From contig NZ_REFW01000002.1 of NCBI RefSeq assembly GCF_003688855.1, positions 310,001 through 374,000 of the forward strand: a stretch of DNA of 64,000 nucleotides, in the 5' to 3' direction. This stretch comes from Tessaracoccus antarcticus. GTDB lineage: Bacteria; Actinomycetota; Actinomycetes; Propionibacteriales; Propionibacteriaceae. The position numbers and the translations under genes are program-made. Each line of letters begins with the position of its first letter. The first letter of the stretch is position 1. Below are positions 63,149 through 64,000 of the stretch, in pieces. The notes below the pieces were generated by a model that was not told the origin of the DNA, did no database searches, and worked only from the letters and a program-made list of their open reading frames with translations.

Positions 63149-63949
63149 GTGACGTCATCACGTGTTGGCCGAGGACGGCATGCACACGGCGCGCTCGTGG
63201 AAGGCGGAACCACAGATCGTGACGCCCTGGGGATGGGGATCGTCCGCTCGGCACGGCTGAAGCCGCCGCCGAGAATCCCCAGCTGGGTACTCAAGGTGGT
63301 CATGGCCGTCACCGGCGTGGTGTTTGCCCTGTTCGTCCTCGTGCACATGATCGGCAACCTCAAGGTCTTCACCGGCGCTGAGCACTTCAACGAGTACGCA
63401 CACTGGCTCCGCACCGTTCTACAACCGTTCCTGCCCTACGAGGGCCTGCTGTGGATTCTGCGGATCGCGCTCATGGTGGCCCTGGTGGCGCACGTGTGGT
63501 CAGCCGCTCTCATCTGGCGACGCGGACGTGCTTCGCGGGGCAGGCACCGCCGGCCCGGTATGTGGGTCAAGAATTTCACTGCACGCACCATGGTGGTCAC
63601 CGGCATCGTGCTGCTGGGATTCGTCGTCTTCCACGTCCTCGACCTGACCACCGGCACCGCCGGTGTTGCCGTGGACACGTTCCAGCCAGCGACACCTTCG
63701 ACTGCCCACGCCTACGAGAACCTGGTCTCAAGCCTGCAGCGGCCATGGGTCGCGCTCGCCTACATGGTGTCGATGCTCGCCCTTTTTCTGCACTTGGCCC
63801 ACGGTCTCTGGACAGTGGTCAGCGACGTCGGCTTCACGGGCGTGCGGCTGCGCACCGTCGCCTGGTGGGTGGCCGGGGTGGTCGCCCTTGCCGTGATGCT
63901 GGGCAACATCCTCATCCCCATTGCCGTGCTGATGGGAGTCGTGGCGTGA
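63149..63949 (+). CDS. sdhC: Succinate dehydrogenase cytochrome b subunit
   Basis: 266 residues from GTG 63149 (AGGAGG 5 bases upstream; MGIVRS at 63233 is an alternative). Five helices typical of the fused type-B diheme membrane anchor: KVVMAVTGVVFALFVLVHMIGNLKVFTG with a heme His, EYAHWLRTVLQPFLPYEGLLWILR, VVFHVLDLTTG and FLHLAHGLWTVV. Carries electrons between quinone and the flavoprotein; sdhA and sdhB are expected just beyond the right edge. The last 51 bases hold nothing I can support. Confidence 0.88.
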   Translation: MTSSRVGRGRHAHGALVEGGTTDRDALGMGIVRSARLKPPPRIPSWVLKVVMAVTGVVFALFVLVHMIGNLKVFTGAEHFNEYAHWLRTVLQPFLPYEGLLWILRIALMVALVAHVWSAALIWRRGRASRGRHRRPGMWVKNFTARTMVVTGIVLLGFVVFHVLDLTTGTAGVAVDTFQPATPSTAHAYENLVSSLQRPWVALAYMVSMLALFLHLAHGLWTVVSDVGFTGVRLRTVAWWVAGVVALAVMLGNILIPIAVLMGVVA

Positions 63950-64000
63950 GGGGGCGTTGGAGGGGGCCGTCCTCACACGTCGACGGGGTCACGGTGGGAG

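Overview
The window is GC-rich, gene-dense, uses many GTG/TTG starts and has many 4-bp stop/start overlaps. Together with a PolDom-type LigD polymerase, a DtxR/IdeR-type iron box, a mycothiol-dependent-isomerase-family protein, the order nadD-rsfS-phosphoglycerate-mutase-like, and a complete coproporphyrin-dependent heme cluster with a hemC-hemD fusion, this points to an actinobacterium, most likely of the Propionibacteriaceae. I cannot name genus or species from the sequence alone.

Layout. 1-3.8 kb (minus): an operon of a GntR/FCD regulator, a Cys-rich DUF1326 protein, a CcdA-like and a CtaG-like membrane protein, and the start of a histidinol-dehydrogenase-family gene that runs off the edge. 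3.9-7.8 kb (plus): PQ-loop protein, proA, a 47-aa membrane protein, nadD, rsfS, a GpgP-like phosphatase and tRNA-Ala(GGC). 7.8-12.3 kb: formaldehyde dehydrogenase, a siderophore-interacting protein with an iron box, a hypothetical protein and a lipoprotein sugar dehydrogenase. 12.4-21.9 kb: the heme cluster, hemA-hemH(cpfC)-hemQ leftward and hemE-hemY(cgoX)-hemCD-hemB-hemL rightward from a 48-bp divergent gap; it encodes every step from glutamyl-tRNA to heme.

21.9-28.5 kb: a secreted alpha/alpha-barrel-like protein, convergent with hemL, and a CUT1 oligosaccharide importer lacking its own ATPase plus a GH130 enzyme. 28.6-36.7 kb: a divergent catabolic locus, pfkB kinase-lacI-mtlD-like on minus and a CUT2 importer with manA on plus, sharing a region with a perfect 14-bp LacI-type palindrome; I read it as a non-PTS polyol or hexose pathway ending at fructose 6-phosphate. 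36.8-39.6 kb: a Pit phosphate transporter with its small partner, and glycerate kinase. 39.6-40 kb: a degenerate tandem repeat and a second, identical tRNA-Ala.

40-48.2 kb: SPFH/NfeD pair, DUF4129-MoxR-DUF58 operon, NUDIX, stand-alone LigD-type polymerase, and a truncated second SPFH protein. 48.5-51.8 kb: SnoaL-like protein, an ArsR-SRPBCC pair with an operator lying over the ArsR start codon, and a methyltransferase. 52-57 kb: a second CUT2 importer with an FGGY kinase. 57-64 kb: mycothiol-type enzyme, PadR regulator divergent from a DksA/TraR-like protein, NUDIX, aldehyde dehydrogenase and SDR, a stand-alone fragment of MurB, a VanZ-like protein and succinate dehydrogenase cytochrome b at the right edge.

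The most interesting items are the PfkB/MtlD/ManA/CUT2 locus, the metal/redox operon at the left edge, the MurB-core protein, the insertion within the HemC part of the HemCD fusion, and the palindrome-controlled regulator starts.
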